From positions 186,001 through 250,000 of the forward strand of contig NZ_JAOARO010000057.1 of assembly GCF_025211055.1 (NCBI RefSeq): DNA of 64,000 bases, in the 5' to 3' direction. A program made the position numbers and the translations under genes. This DNA is from Vallitalea sp. GTDB taxonomy: Bacteria > Bacillota > Clostridia > Lachnospirales > Vallitaleaceae. The number at the start of each line of letters is the position of its first letter. Position 1 is the first letter of the stretch. Shown here in pieces: positions 7,041 through 15,943 of the stretch. A model generated the notes under the pieces. That model did no database searches. It was not told where the DNA came from and saw nothing but the letters and a program-made list of their open reading frames with translations.

Positions 7041-9695
7041 TTATTTCTTTAATATCTTAGCTAATTCCCCAGTTATAACAGGTATAATTGCTAATCCTAC
7101 TGCTACGCCCATTTGAGTTATGTCTAATGGGAATGTTCTGAAGACAGGTTGTAGGACTGGTATATATACTACTCCTATTAATAGAAGGATAGCTATTAGT
7201 ACTGAGTAATTCAAGTATTTATTTCCTAGGAAATTCATTTTGAATATTGATAGTGTTTCTGATCTTGCTGAGTAGGCTCTAAGCATTTCGCCTATGATTA
7301 GAGTAACGAAACATAGGGTTCTTGCTATGGTAAGTTTGGTATCACTGTCTACATTACCTGCTAGGATGAATCCTAATTGGTAAGAGATAAGTACTGCTAT
7401 TGTGAGACCTATACTCTGAAAAGCTAATGCAATTCCCATTTGGTGGTCGACTATAGGTTCTTTGGGGTTTCTAGGTTTTACGCTCATTATTCCTTTTTCG
7501 CCTTTTTCAAGTCCTAGTGCAAATGCTGGAAATGAATCGGTAATAAGGTTTATCCATAGGAGTTGAATTGGTACTAGTGGAACTTGCCAGCCTGATAACA
7601 TGGCAATGAATATTATTAGAATCTCGCCAATGTTACAGGATAGTAGAAATCCTACAAATTTTCTGATGTTACTGTAGATGATACGTCCTTCTTCAACTGC
7701 GTCTACGATACTTGCAAAGTTATCATCTGTCAAAATCATGTCAGCTGCTTCTTTTGCAACGTCTGTTCCTGTGATTCCCATGGCGATTCCGATATCGGCT
7801 TTTTTTAGTGCTGGGGCATCATTGACACCATCACCGGTCATAGCTGCAACTTCGCCGTTAGATCTTACAGCTTCTACAATCCTGACTTTATGTTCGGGGG
7901 AAACTCTTGCGAATACACTGGTGGTTTTGACTTTTTCTTTTAATTCTTCTTCAGAGTAATCGTTGATCTGTGCGCCTTCCATAGCTTGTTCTTCGCTATC
8001 GATGATACCGATTTGTTTTGCTATCGCACTACCTGTTACTATGTGGTCTCCAGTTATCATGACAACTCTGATTCCTGCATCTTTGCATAGTTTAACTGCA
8101 TCTTTGGCTTCTTGTCTTGGTGGGTCTATCATGCCTGTAAGACCAACAAAGATTAGATCGTTTTCTTCATTTTCTAATTGAACATTTTCACTGACTTCTT
8201 TGTATGCAAATCCCAAAACCCTTAGAGCATTCTTTGCGAAATTTTCATTGACTTCACTAATTTCATCTTTGTGTTCTTTGGTTAGTGGTTGGGGTTTGCC
8301 ATCTATTATTATTTCTTTACATCTGGATAATATTACATCAGGTGCGCCTTTTGTGAACATAGTGAATGTTCCTTCAACATTATGAAGTGTGGACATTAGC
8401 TTTCTATCAGAATCGAAAGGATATTCTTTTAGTCTTGGATATCTGTTATTAAGTTCATCCCTGTCATATCCTGCTTTGGCTCCTAGAACTATTAGAGCAC
8501 CTTCTGTTGGGTCTCCGATTATTTCTTCATCTTTTAATCTTGAATCATTACATAGAATTCCTGCCATGAACATTTTATCTAGTAATTTATTATCTTTTCC
8601 TCCACTAGTTATGTCTCCAGCAGTTTTATATCCTGTACCAGAAACTTCCCAATGATTAGTTCCATCAAATACTTTTACAACGGTCATTTTATTTTGTGTC
8701 AATGTACCTGTTTTGTCAGTACATATTACAGTTGTACTTCCAAGTGTCTCTACTGCTCCTAGACGCTTCATGATTGCGTGTCTTTTTATCATCCTTTGCA
8801 TACCCATTGCAAGAACTACCGTAACAACTGCTGGTAGACCTTCTGGTATTGCAGCAACAGCTAGACTTACAGAAGTCATCAACACCTCAATGAAAGGCTG
8901 ATTCCTTACTAAACCAAGTACAAATATGATTGCACACACAATTATGCATACTATCCCTAATAATTTCCCAAAAGCATCAAGCTTCTTTTGTAGAGGTGTC
9001 TCCTCTGAAACAGCTTCATTAAGCATAGAAGCAATCTTTCCAATTTCTGTTTCCATTCCAGTACCAACAACGATTCCTTTTCCTCTACCATATGTAACGA
9101 TAGTACTCATATAGGCACAGTTTATTCTATCAGCAATCTGTGATTGTTCATCCAACAAAATATTAGCATCTTTTTCAACTGCAACTGATTCTCCAGTAAG
9201 AGCAGATTCATCAATCTTAAGATTAATGCTTTCTGTTAATCTTATGTCAGCAGGAATATAATCTCCTGCTTCTAATTCTACAATATCTCCCGGTACTAAT
9301 TCTTTTGAATCAATACTGGATATCTTACCATCTCTTATAACTTTTGCTTTTGGAGCGGCCATCTCTTTTAATGCCTTCAAGGCGTTACTAGCTTTCCTTT
9401 CTTGTATAATCCCAAGTACAGCATTCAGAACGACGATTCCAATAATAACTATTCCATCAACTACTTCACCTATAGCTATAGATAAAATACTTGCTGCTAT
9501 TAGTATAAGTATTATAAAACTGCTGAACTGTTCAATTATCATCTTGAACAATGTTTTGCCTTGTTTTTCTTTCAAACTGTTATGACCATATTTAGTTTGT
9601 CTTTTGCTTACTTCTTTACTATCTAACCCACCGCTTATATTAACATCTAAATCAGCTGCAACATTATCTACATCTATTGAATAATATTCAGTCAC
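7041..9695 (-). CDS. Cation-translocating P-type ATPase, Ca2+ (P2A) type
   Basis: At 884 residues this is a full-length P-type pump. It shows the N-terminal cation-ATPase domain, the actuator-loop TGES at 167-170, the membrane motif PEGLP at 284-288 typical of Ca2+ pumps, the phosphorylation site DKTGT with Asp327, the nucleotide-binding KGAPD segment, and the hinge TGDGVNDAPALKKAD. About ten membrane helices are expected, with the C-terminal group carrying NLITDSFPAFALGLE. The reaction is ATP-driven export of Ca2+, perhaps also Mn2+. The gene is alone on its strand. A CTAACA-N5-TGTTAG inverted repeat just upstream of the start (9711-9727) may be an operator. No metal-sensing RNA is seen before it, unlike the exchanger 3 kb away. 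Confidence 0.93.
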   Translation of the reverse strand: MTEYYSIDVDNVAADLDVNISGGLDSKEVSKRQTKYGHNSLKEKQGKTLFKMIIEQFSSFIILILIAASILSIAIGEVVDGIVIIGIVVLNAVLGIIQERKASNALKALKEMAAPKAKVIRDGKISSIDSKELVPGDIVELEAGDYIPADIRLTESINLKIDESALTGESVAVEKDANILLDEQSQIADRINCAYMSTIVTYGRGKGIVVGTGMETEIGKIASMLNEAVSEETPLQKKLDAFGKLLGIVCIIVCAIIFVLGLVRNQPFIEVLMTSVSLAVAAIPEGLPAVVTVVLAMGMQRMIKRHAIMKRLGAVETLGSTTVICTDKTGTLTQNKMTVVKVFDGTNHWEVSGTGYKTAGDITSGGKDNKLLDKMFMAGILCNDSRLKDEEIIGDPTEGALIVLGAKAGYDRDELNNRYPRLKEYPFDSDRKLMSTLHNVEGTFTMFTKGAPDVILSRCKEIIIDGKPQPLTKEHKDEISEVNENFAKNALRVLGFAYKEVSENVQLENEENDLIFVGLTGMIDPPRQEAKDAVKLCKDAGIRVVMITGDHIVTGSAIAKQIGIIDSEEQAMEGAQINDYSEEELKEKVKTTSVFARVSPEHKVRIVEAVRSNGEVAAMTGDGVNDAPALKKADIGIAMGITGTDVAKEAADMILTDDNFASIVDAVEEGRIIYSNIRKFVGFLLSCNIGEILIIFIAMLSGWQVPLVPIQLLWINLITDSFPAFALGLEKGEKGIMSVKPRNPKEPIVDHQMGIALAFQSIGLTIAVLISYQLGFILAGNVDSDTKLTIARTLCFVTLIIGEMLRAYSARSETLSIFKMNFLGNKYLNYSVLIAILLLIGVVYIPVLQPVFRTFPLDITQMGVAVGLAIIPVITGELAKILKK

Positions 9696-9710
9696 CTTAA
9701 TCCTCCTATT

Positions 9711-9727
9711 CTAACAATTACTGTTAG
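9711..9727. promoter_or_regulatory. Small inverted repeat upstream of the Ca2+ ATPase
   Basis: CTAACA (9711-9716) and TGTTAG (9722-9727) are perfect arms around 5 nt, and a further CTAACA lies close upstream. Position in the leader of the ATPase gene suggests a possible operator, but no cognate regulator is identified. Confidence 0.3.
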
Positions 9728-9868
9728 TTCTTTTAACCTAACAATAATATGCTAATACCAAATAATGTTAAAAAAATAAAGACTTAGTATAATTTTTATT
9801 ATTTATCCTCTTATTATTGTGTTCAAGACTATAAATAATTATTAGAAATAAAAAATAACTCTTCATAA

Positions 9869-9896
9869 TTTACTTATGCACCAACGCAACCATAAT
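9869..9896 (+). promoter_or_regulatory. Promoter of the SCP2/aminotransferase/transketolase operon
   Basis: TTTACT (9869-9874) and CATAAT (9891-9896) stand 16 nt apart. The alternative TAATAT at 9893-9898 gives 18 nt. Either -10 box abuts or overlaps the left arm of the palindrome at 9896-9919, as expected for a repressible promoter. Confidence 0.5.
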
Positions 9897-9919
9897 ATAG
9901 AGTGAGCGCTCGTTCTATA
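9896..9919. promoter_or_regulatory. 24-bp palindromic operator, probably for the operon's TetR
   Basis: TATAGAGTGAGC and GCTCGTTCTATA are inverted copies with only two mismatched pairs, centred on GAGCGCTC. Length, symmetry and position over the start of transcription fit a TetR-family operator, and a TetR gene is the last gene of this operon. Autoregulation is inferred. Confidence 0.7.
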
Positions 9920-9993
9920 AATGCATGTACAGTAATATAATGTTATATAGGTACATTCAACTGTATATGTGTTATATGAAAGGAGGAGATTAT

Positions 9994-10752
9994 GTGACAC
10001 AGGAATTAACCAAAGCGAACATTAATCTTTATGCTGTACTTCGAAACCTTGAAGACTTATGTGAATTGGATAAGGATATGAAAATCCTTATGAAAAACAT
10101 AAGCATGAGGATTAAGTTTGTTGTTAAGAACGGTCCAAAAGGATATTTATCCTTTGAAGACGGCACATGCACATTCAGTAATAATCTGGACAAATGTAAT
10201 ATTATCCTTTATTTCAAATCTCCACATCATTTCAACCAAATGATTGATGGAAAAGCTAATCCAATACCTCTAAAAGGACTCACCAAAATCAGCTTCCTCA
10301 AAAATGAATTCATAACTCTCACAGACAAATTGTCATATTACTTGAAACCTACTCCATCTCTATTAGAAGACGAAACTTATCTGAAAAATAATACCATACT
10401 AACTGCTTACACTGCTTTTTTTGCTCTTGCACAAGTCGGGAACACAGATCCAATAGGAAAACTCAGCGCCAAAAGAATACCAGATGGAATTATCAATGTA
10501 TCAATAACAGAAAGTAATACGGGAATACATCTTATCGCAAAGAATGGTCATCTGAAAGCAAAGAAAGGATTATCTTCTAATAACAGGGCTTCCATGACCT
10601 TCTCAGATATTATCACCACTAATAAGATATTAACTGGTCAGATAGACACTTATTCTTGTATTGCAACTCAAAAACTTCAAATGAAAGGTTATATTCCTAT
10701 GCTGGACAATATGAACAAATTACTTGGTCTGGTATCATCCTATCTACAATAA
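9994..10752 (+). CDS. Tandem SCP2-like sterol/lipid-carrier domain protein A
   Basis: The start is GTG 9994, 7 nt after AGGAGG. An open frame from 9925 exists but lacks a ribosome-binding site and would overlap the promoter region. The 252-residue protein reads as two SCP2-like domains. The first, about residues 35-115, has FVVKNGPKGYLSFEDG and a following charged strand. The second, about 165-250, has NNRASMTFSD and a C-terminal amphipathic helix. SCP2 domains bind hydrophobic ligands in a closed cavity. It has no signal peptide. It is the first gene of the operon, and a second protein of the same build lies at 13992. Its ligand is unknown; carrying a lipid-like substrate for the enzymes in between is inference. 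Confidence 0.65.
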   Translation: MTQELTKANINLYAVLRNLEDLCELDKDMKILMKNISMRIKFVVKNGPKGYLSFEDGTCTFSNNLDKCNIILYFKSPHHFNQMIDGKANPIPLKGLTKISFLKNEFITLTDKLSYYLKPTPSLLEDETYLKNNTILTAYTAFFALAQVGNTDPIGKLSAKRIPDGIINVSITESNTGIHLIAKNGHLKAKKGLSSNNRASMTFSDIITTNKILTGQIDTYSCIATQKLQMKGYIPMLDNMNKLLGLVSSYLQ

Positions 10753-10844
10753 AAAACAAATCAGGATTAAAAAGTTTCAAAAATAGAAAGTGTATAACTT
10801 TACTATTTCATTAAAATTTCTCTTAGAGTAAGGAGGTTAAACAA

Positions 10845-12098
10845 TTGCAAACCTATACTTATAACGAAAATCAAAAGCTGTTCAAGAAAGCTTTGAATTT
10901 AATACCTACAGGAGTTTATGGACACTTAGGTCCTGCTGAAGGTTGTTTTATACCAGTACAAAGCTACCCATTTTTCTCATCTAGAGCAAAAGGAGCTTAT
11001 TTCTGGGATGTAGATGGTAATCGCTTCATTGACTATATGTGTGCATATGGTCCCAATGTTCTCGGCTACAATGATGAAGATGTTGATATGGCAGTTGCAG
11101 AGCAAATGAAGCTTGGTAACTGTACAACTGCTCCCTCTTCCATCATGGTGGATTTTGCTGAACTTCTGGTTGATACTGTAGAGATGGCGGACTGGGCATT
11201 TTTTGCAAAAAATGGTGGAGATGTCACAAGTTTTGCACTTATGATTGCAAAAGCAGCTACTGGAAGGAAGAAGACCATTCTTGTTAATGGTGGTTATCAC
11301 GGGGTAGCCCCTTGGACACAGAAGTTAGGTTATCCAGGCATATGTGAGGAAGATGTAGTAAATAACCTCTACGTGGACTGGAACAACTATGAGCAAGTGG
11401 AAAAAATCGTTAAGGAGAATCCTGATGATATAGCCTGTTTCATGGCAACTCCTTATCATCATCCAGTATTTACTGACAATGAATTACCCGAAAAAGATTA
11501 CTGGCAGAAAATTAGAAAACTATGTACGGATTATGGAATAGTATTAGCTATTGATGATGTTAGATGTGGATTCAGATTAGATATGAAAGGTTCTGATCAT
11601 TACTTTGGTTTCAAGGCTGACTTGATGTGTTTCTGTAAAGCTCTTGGTAATGGCTATAATTTTTCTGCATTATGTGGAACAGATGCCCTGAAAGATGCAG
11701 TTTCATCAGTTATGTATACTGGAAGCTACTGGTTGTCTGCTGTACCATTTGCCGCTGGTATGGCATGTATTAAGAAGTTAAAGAAACTGGATGGACCGAA
11801 ATTGATGCAGGATAAGGGTAAGAAACTCACTGATGGCTTAGTTGAGATAGGTAAAAGTTATGGTTTTAATCTAAAAGTTACAGGAGTACCATCTATGTGG
11901 TACATGAGAATTACTAACGATGATTCTCTAACCCTTCATCAAGAATGGGTTTCCCAATGTGTTAGAAGAGGTGCTTTCTTCGCTAACCATCATAATCTAT
12001 TCATTAACTGTGCCCTATCTGATGAAGATATAAAACTAACCCATGAAATAGCAGATGAAAGCTTTAGAGTAGTTAAAAATAATCATAAGGAAATATAG
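10845..12098 (+). CDS. Class III PLP aminotransferase (glutamate-1-semialdehyde aminomutase-like)
   Basis: The 417-residue protein begins at TTG 10845, 6 nt after AGGAGG. It is a complete fold-type I class III enzyme. DVDGNRFIDYMCAYGPNVLGY lies in the N-terminal part, NGGDVTSFALMIAKAATGR gives the phosphate-binding region, HGVAPW follows, DDVRCGFR carries the cofactor-binding Asp, and Lys265 in CKALGNGY is the Schiff-base lysine. Family members move an amino group between a donor and a ketone or aldehyde, or migrate it within one molecule. It is not a heme-pathway hemL by context: no tetrapyrrole gene is near, and its neighbours are a split transketolase and lipid-carrier proteins. The substrate is likely the ketone made by that transketolase. 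Confidence 0.85.
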   Translation: MQTYTYNENQKLFKKALNLIPTGVYGHLGPAEGCFIPVQSYPFFSSRAKGAYFWDVDGNRFIDYMCAYGPNVLGYNDEDVDMAVAEQMKLGNCTTAPSSIMVDFAELLVDTVEMADWAFFAKNGGDVTSFALMIAKAATGRKKTILVNGGYHGVAPWTQKLGYPGICEEDVVNNLYVDWNNYEQVEKIVKENPDDIACFMATPYHHPVFTDNELPEKDYWQKIRKLCTDYGIVLAIDDVRCGFRLDMKGSDHYFGFKADLMCFCKALGNGYNFSALCGTDALKDAVSSVMYTGSYWLSAVPFAAGMACIKKLKKLDGPKLMQDKGKKLTDGLVEIGKSYGFNLKVTGVPSMWYMRITNDDSLTLHQEWVSQCVRRGAFFANHHNLFINCALSDEDIKLTHEIADESFRVVKNNHKEI

Positions 12099-12122
12099 AT
12101 ATTTCTTGGAAAGGAGATAATT

Positions 12123-12977
12123 ATGCCATTAACTGACATAGAAATAAAAAACCTAGAGAAAAAAGCACATGAATTACGTAGTCTATGCGTTGACACTGTT
12201 GTTTGGGCAGGCAGCGGACATATAGGTGGTTCCCTAAGTGCAATGGATATCTTAACTATACTGTATTATAAATACCTGAACATTGACCCATCAAAACCTC
12301 TATGGGAGGATAGAGACCGTTTTATTCTTAGTAAAGGTCATATTGGTGTAGGTTTCGCACCAGTCCTTGTTGACAAAGGTTACATTGATAAAGAACTACT
12401 GAAAGAATATAATCACACAGGTTCTGAACTTGGTATGCACCTTGATTCCAACAAAGTTCAAGGAGTCGATGCATCTACTGGTTCATTGGGTCATGGTCTG
12501 CCAATAGCTGTTGGTATGGCGTTAGCTGCACGTATAAACAACAAAGACTACAAAACCTATTGTCTACTTGGTGATGGTGAATGTGATGAAGGTTCTGTAT
12601 GGGAAGCTGCAATGTCAATTGCTCATTATAAAATAACCAATCTGGTAACTATAGTAGATAGGAATCGTTGTATGATTGATGGTCCAACAGAAAATGTTAT
12701 GTCCCTTGAACCATTTGCAAAAAAATGGGAAGCATTTGGATTCATTGTAAAAGAAGTAGATGGTCATAATTTCACTGAACTGTCAGAAGCCATTGAATAC
12801 GCATTAGCTGAAGATAAAGCTCCTGTTGTCATCATTGCAAATACCATAAAAGGCTGTGGCATTGATTTTATGGAAGACAACTATAAATGGCATTATGGCG
12901 GACTTAATTCTGAAAAGATAGCACAGAGTAAAAAAAGCTTGGAAAAATACTATAAAAAACGTGTGAAAGGAGTATAG
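12123..12977 (+). CDS. Transketolase, N-terminal (ThDP pyrophosphate-binding) subunit
   Basis: This 284-residue protein corresponds to the first domain of transketolase in the split form common in Firmicutes and archaea. Seen are GSGHIGGSLSAMDI near residue 30, ILSKGHIG near 75, GSLGHGLPIAVGMALA near 115, and the ThDP motif GDGECDEGSVWEAA near 153 with the Asn/Asp further on (TIVDRN). AAGGAG precedes the ATG. The next gene starts 3 nt after its stop, so the two subunits are translated together. Transketolase moves a two-carbon ketol unit from a ketose to an aldehyde. No other pentose-pathway gene is near, which suggests a dedicated acceptor. Confidence 0.92.
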   Translation: MPLTDIEIKNLEKKAHELRSLCVDTVVWAGSGHIGGSLSAMDILTILYYKYLNIDPSKPLWEDRDRFILSKGHIGVGFAPVLVDKGYIDKELLKEYNHTGSELGMHLDSNKVQGVDASTGSLGHGLPIAVGMALAARINNKDYKTYCLLGDGECDEGSVWEAAMSIAHYKITNLVTIVDRNRCMIDGPTENVMSLEPFAKKWEAFGFIVKEVDGHNFTELSEAIEYALAEDKAPVVIIANTIKGCGIDFMEDNYKWHYGGLNSEKIAQSKKSLEKYYKKRVKGV

Positions 12978-12980
12978 ACT

Positions 12981-13988
12981 ATGGGTGGTTTAACATATAC
13001 AATGCTTGATACAACTAATCTTTCAACAGCTGAGATGTATGGTAGTGTTCTATGTAGATTAGGCAAAGAGCATCCAGAGATAGTAGGACTTTCAGCAGAC
13101 CTAGCCAAATCTACCAAGATAGGTTTGTTTGCAGAAAAGTTTCCAAATAGATTCTTTAACGCAGGAATAGCTGAGCAAAATATGTTTGGTATTGCTTCTG
13201 GTATGGCAAAATGCGGCCTTGTTCCTTTTGTATCCACTTTTGCAATCTTCACTTCTATGAGAGCACTGGACCAAGTACATACAGACATATGTTATCAGAA
13301 TCTAAATGTAAAAATGATAGCTACTCATGCAGGATTGTCTTTTGGTCAGGCTGGAACAACTCATCATTGTACAGAAGACATTGCTATAATGCGTTCAATG
13401 GCTAATCTAAAAGTTATTGTACCTGCTGACGGTATGGAAACTGCCAATGCAGTTGTTCAAGCTTATGAAACAGAAGGTCCTGTATATATTAGAATCAACA
13501 GAGGTTTTGACCAAAAAGTATATGAGAATACTGATTATGATTTTAGAATAGGCAAAGCTCACCAATTGATGGATGGTAATGACTTGACTATCATCGCCTG
13601 TGGTTCTTGTGTATATCAAGCTATAGAAGCCGCAAAAATCCTTAGCAGTGTGGATGGTATAAAGGCAAGAGTCCTTAATATGCATACAATAAAACCTATA
13701 GACAGAGAAGCTGTGTTAAAAGCAGTATATGAGACAAGAAGAATCATAACCGTTGAAGATCATAATGTAATGGGTGGACTTGGAAGCGCTGTAGCTGAAG
13801 TAATCATTGAAAGTGGAAAAGGTTGTGCCTTCAGGAAACTTGGTATTCCAGATACCTTCTCCATTATAGGTCTTCATGAAGATTTGATGGCTTATTATGA
13901 AATAGATACTAATGGAATAGTAGAAAACGTTCGAAAACTAATCGGCTTAGAATTTGAAGAAGATGAAGATTGGGAAGACGAGGTGTAG
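12981..13988 (+). CDS. Transketolase, C-terminal (pyrimidine-binding) subunit
   Basis: The 335-residue partner of the upstream gene carries the pyrimidine-binding domain, with GLSADLAKSTKIG and FFNAGIAEQNMFGIASGMA, where the Glu activates ThDP. It also has FGQAGTTHHCTEDIA and a C-terminal transketolase domain with IACGSCVYQAIEAA and VEDHNVMGGLGSAV. An AAAGGAG site lies at the end of the previous gene. Together the two chains make one full-size transketolase. The acidic tail (EEDEDWEDE) is unusual but unexplained. The gene is followed 3 nt later by the second tandem-SCP2 gene, tying the enzyme to a hydrophobic-ligand carrier. Confidence 0.92.
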   Translation: MGGLTYTMLDTTNLSTAEMYGSVLCRLGKEHPEIVGLSADLAKSTKIGLFAEKFPNRFFNAGIAEQNMFGIASGMAKCGLVPFVSTFAIFTSMRALDQVHTDICYQNLNVKMIATHAGLSFGQAGTTHHCTEDIAIMRSMANLKVIVPADGMETANAVVQAYETEGPVYIRINRGFDQKVYENTDYDFRIGKAHQLMDGNDLTIIACGSCVYQAIEAAKILSSVDGIKARVLNMHTIKPIDREAVLKAVYETRRIITVEDHNVMGGLGSAVAEVIIESGKGCAFRKLGIPDTFSIIGLHEDLMAYYEIDTNGIVENVRKLIGLEFEEDEDWEDEV

Positions 13989-13991
13989 ATA

Positions 13992-14783
13992 ATGGCTACT
14001 AGAGAAGATATTTACGCTAATAAAATATTTCTTAATGCAGTACTTCCATTAGTTAAAACGATTATCGCATCAAATTATAAATATGCAAAGAAATTCAAAA
14101 ATAAGAACGGAATAGTCGGTATAAGTGCAAAAGACCCTGATGGAAAAGTTGGCACTCATTATATCATTGAAAATGGGGATTTTACAGTTGTAAAAGGTCC
14201 TAATGACAAATGTGATGTTGAGCTTGAATTTCGCAGTATAAAAGACCTTAATGACTTTTTCGCAGGTAATAGCAAGAAGCTCCCTAAGATAAAAGGCTGG
14301 TATCGTGTTGGTCTACTTACTGCTACTCTATCAGTTCTTATGTATATGGCTAAATTACTTGGTGTCACCGAACCTCCTGAAAATGATGATGAGAAAGATT
14401 TAGTTGTAAAATTATATTTTTCTCTACTATCAACTGGTATAAGTCAGCTTAATAAGACAGGTCATCCAGAAGTATCAAAATGGGTTAAAAAGAGTCCCGA
14501 CCGTATTTTTGAATGGAAAGTGACTGGAAAACCAGAACTCTCTTCTTATATAAGAATAAAAGCAGGAAAATCCAAGGCTGCACGTGGAGAATATAAACGT
14601 TCTAAGCCATTTTTCACTATGCGTTTTGATTCTACTGATAGTGCACTTGGAACACTTTTAGGTACCTCCGATATGATTGAAGCTACTATAACAGAAAAAC
14701 TGATTATGGAGGGTGCACCTGAATTCGGGGCGAGGCTAGGTGAATATATGTTACTTGTCGGTTCCTACGCAAAAGGAAGTTGA
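13992..14783 (+). CDS. Tandem SCP2-like sterol/lipid-carrier domain protein B
   Basis: The 263-residue protein starts 3 nt after the transketolase stop. It has the same two-domain plan as the protein at 9994. The first SCP2-like domain spans about residues 25-110, with GDFTVVKGPNDKCDVELEF and a DLNDFFAG helix. The second spans about 155-260, with FFTMRFDSTDSALGTLLG and a C-terminal helix. The linker holds a hydrophobic stretch (VGLLTATLSVLMYMAKLLG) that may touch membrane or ligand. The two SCP2 proteins differ clearly in sequence, so they may bind substrate and product, or form a heteromeric carrier. No enzyme motif is visible. Confidence 0.65.
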   Translation: MATREDIYANKIFLNAVLPLVKTIIASNYKYAKKFKNKNGIVGISAKDPDGKVGTHYIIENGDFTVVKGPNDKCDVELEFRSIKDLNDFFAGNSKKLPKIKGWYRVGLLTATLSVLMYMAKLLGVTEPPENDDEKDLVVKLYFSLLSTGISQLNKTGHPEVSKWVKKSPDRIFEWKVTGKPELSSYIRIKAGKSKAARGEYKRSKPFFTMRFDSTDSALGTLLGTSDMIEATITEKLIMEGAPEFGARLGEYMLLVGSYAKGS

Positions 14784-14819
14784 TTATATTTCAATAACTT
14801 TGGAAAGGAATGTATTAAC

Positions 14820-15149
14820 ATGAAAATAAGGTCATTAAGTCACGTAGGAATTACAGTCTCTAATTTTGAAGATGCTGTAGACTTCTATAGCAGAACTTTT
14901 GGTTTTTTACGAGCTCCAAAAGGTGGTGTAGTGGAGATATTTGAATTCTTCCCTAGTGTACCTAGCCAACATCCAGTATGGAATAAACCAGGACCAACAC
15001 ATTTCACTTTGGATGTAAAAAATGTTAAGCAGTGGTATAATGTATTAAAGGCTAAAGGCATAACATTTTTATGCGAACCTCAAAATACTGATGGTACTGA
15101 GTGGGTTTTCATGAAAGACCCTGACGGGAATCTATATCCATTTAAATAA
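14820..15149 (+). CDS. VOC (glyoxalase/bleomycin-resistance) family protein
   Basis: This 109-residue protein has the paired beta-alpha-beta-beta-beta units of the vicinal-oxygen-chelate superfamily. SHVGITVSNFEDAVDFYSRTFGF at the N-terminus carries the first metal-ligand His, HFTLDV in the middle carries the second, and FMKDPDGNLYPF at the end has the usual DPDGN turn. Members include glyoxalases, epimerases, dioxygenases and resistance proteins. The reaction cannot be assigned from sequence. It belongs to the operon: the gap after the SCP2 gene is 36 nt, and AAAGGAA precedes the ATG. Confidence 0.85.
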   Translation: MKIRSLSHVGITVSNFEDAVDFYSRTFGFLRAPKGGVVEIFEFFPSVPSQHPVWNKPGPTHFTLDVKNVKQWYNVLKAKGITFLCEPQNTDGTEWVFMKDPDGNLYPFK

Positions 15150-15192
15150 GTTCAATATATTACGTGCTTTTTTGTTTACAAAGGGGGTTAAA

Positions 15193-15873
15193 ATGAATAC
15201 TACACTACATACTAATGGAATTACTGGTAGAACTAGATATCATAAAAGTACTTTTGATAAGATATCTGAAGAACGTAAAAAACGGATTATAGCTGTAGCT
15301 ACTTCTGAATTCGCTACAAATGGATATAATGCATCTAACATCAATACAATAGCCAAAAAAGCAGAAATTAGTATTGGATCAATGTATAGTTATTTTGCCT
15401 CTAAAGAAGATCTATTTCTAACAATTGTAGATGAGTGTTTTGGGGTTCTAGAATCAGTATTATATTCTATAGACACTGAAGAAGGTGATATATTCTATAC
15501 CCTTGAAAAACTGTTACGAGCTTCTAGGCATTACGCAATCAAATATCCAGAATTTAACCAAATATATCTTGATGTTACTACTCAAGCATTAAGTAAATTT
15601 TCTAGTAGACTCTCTCATAAACTAGAAGACATAACAGCTAATTTTTATATGGATATATTGGAATCTGCACAGGAAAGTAATCTTATTGATAAAAATATGA
15701 ATTACAACGTAGCTTCTTTTTGCATTGATAATCTGATTATCATGTTCCAATTTTCATATACATCTGATTACTACAGAGAGCGCATGAAAATATTTACTGG
15801 ATATGATACTATAGATAATGAGGAAATGGTTATCAATGAAATTCTAAAATTCATGAAGAAAGCTCTAATATAA
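15193..15873 (+). CDS. TetR/AcrR family transcriptional regulator
   Basis: The start at ATG 15193 follows AAGGGGG; a frame from 15172 has no such site. The 226-residue protein has an N-terminal helix-turn-helix (FATNGYNASNINTIAKKAEI, then SIGSMYSYFASKEDLF, about residues 42-78) and an all-helical ligand domain of usual TetR length. It is the last gene of the operon that begins at 9994. The 24-bp palindrome over that operon's promoter is its probable operator, giving ligand-relieved autorepression. Given the SCP2 proteins in the operon, a lipid or acyl ligand is plausible but not shown. Confidence 0.9.
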   Translation: MNTTLHTNGITGRTRYHKSTFDKISEERKKRIIAVATSEFATNGYNASNINTIAKKAEISIGSMYSYFASKEDLFLTIVDECFGVLESVLYSIDTEEGDIFYTLEKLLRASRHYAIKYPEFNQIYLDVTTQALSKFSSRLSHKLEDITANFYMDILESAQESNLIDKNMNYNVASFCIDNLIIMFQFSYTSDYYRERMKIFTGYDTIDNEEMVINEILKFMKKALI

Positions 15874-15887
15874 CAACTACCAAACAA

Positions 15888-15921
15888 ACCCCAATGCATT
15901 CATAATTTTTTGCATTGGGGT
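15888..15921. terminator. Terminator between the TetR operon and the DUF3892 gene
   Basis: ACCCCAATGCA and TGCATTGGGGT form a perfect 11-bp GC-containing stem with a 12-nt T-rich loop between convergent genes. The downstream T content is modest on both strands. Confidence 0.75.
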
Positions 15922-15943
15922 CTATTATTACATACCTTTACTT

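Noticed and set aside
10845..12098. Heme-pathway glutamate-1-semialdehyde aminomutase (hemL)
   Set aside because: The fold matches but no tetrapyrrole gene is near, and the operon partners are transketolase and SCP2 proteins.
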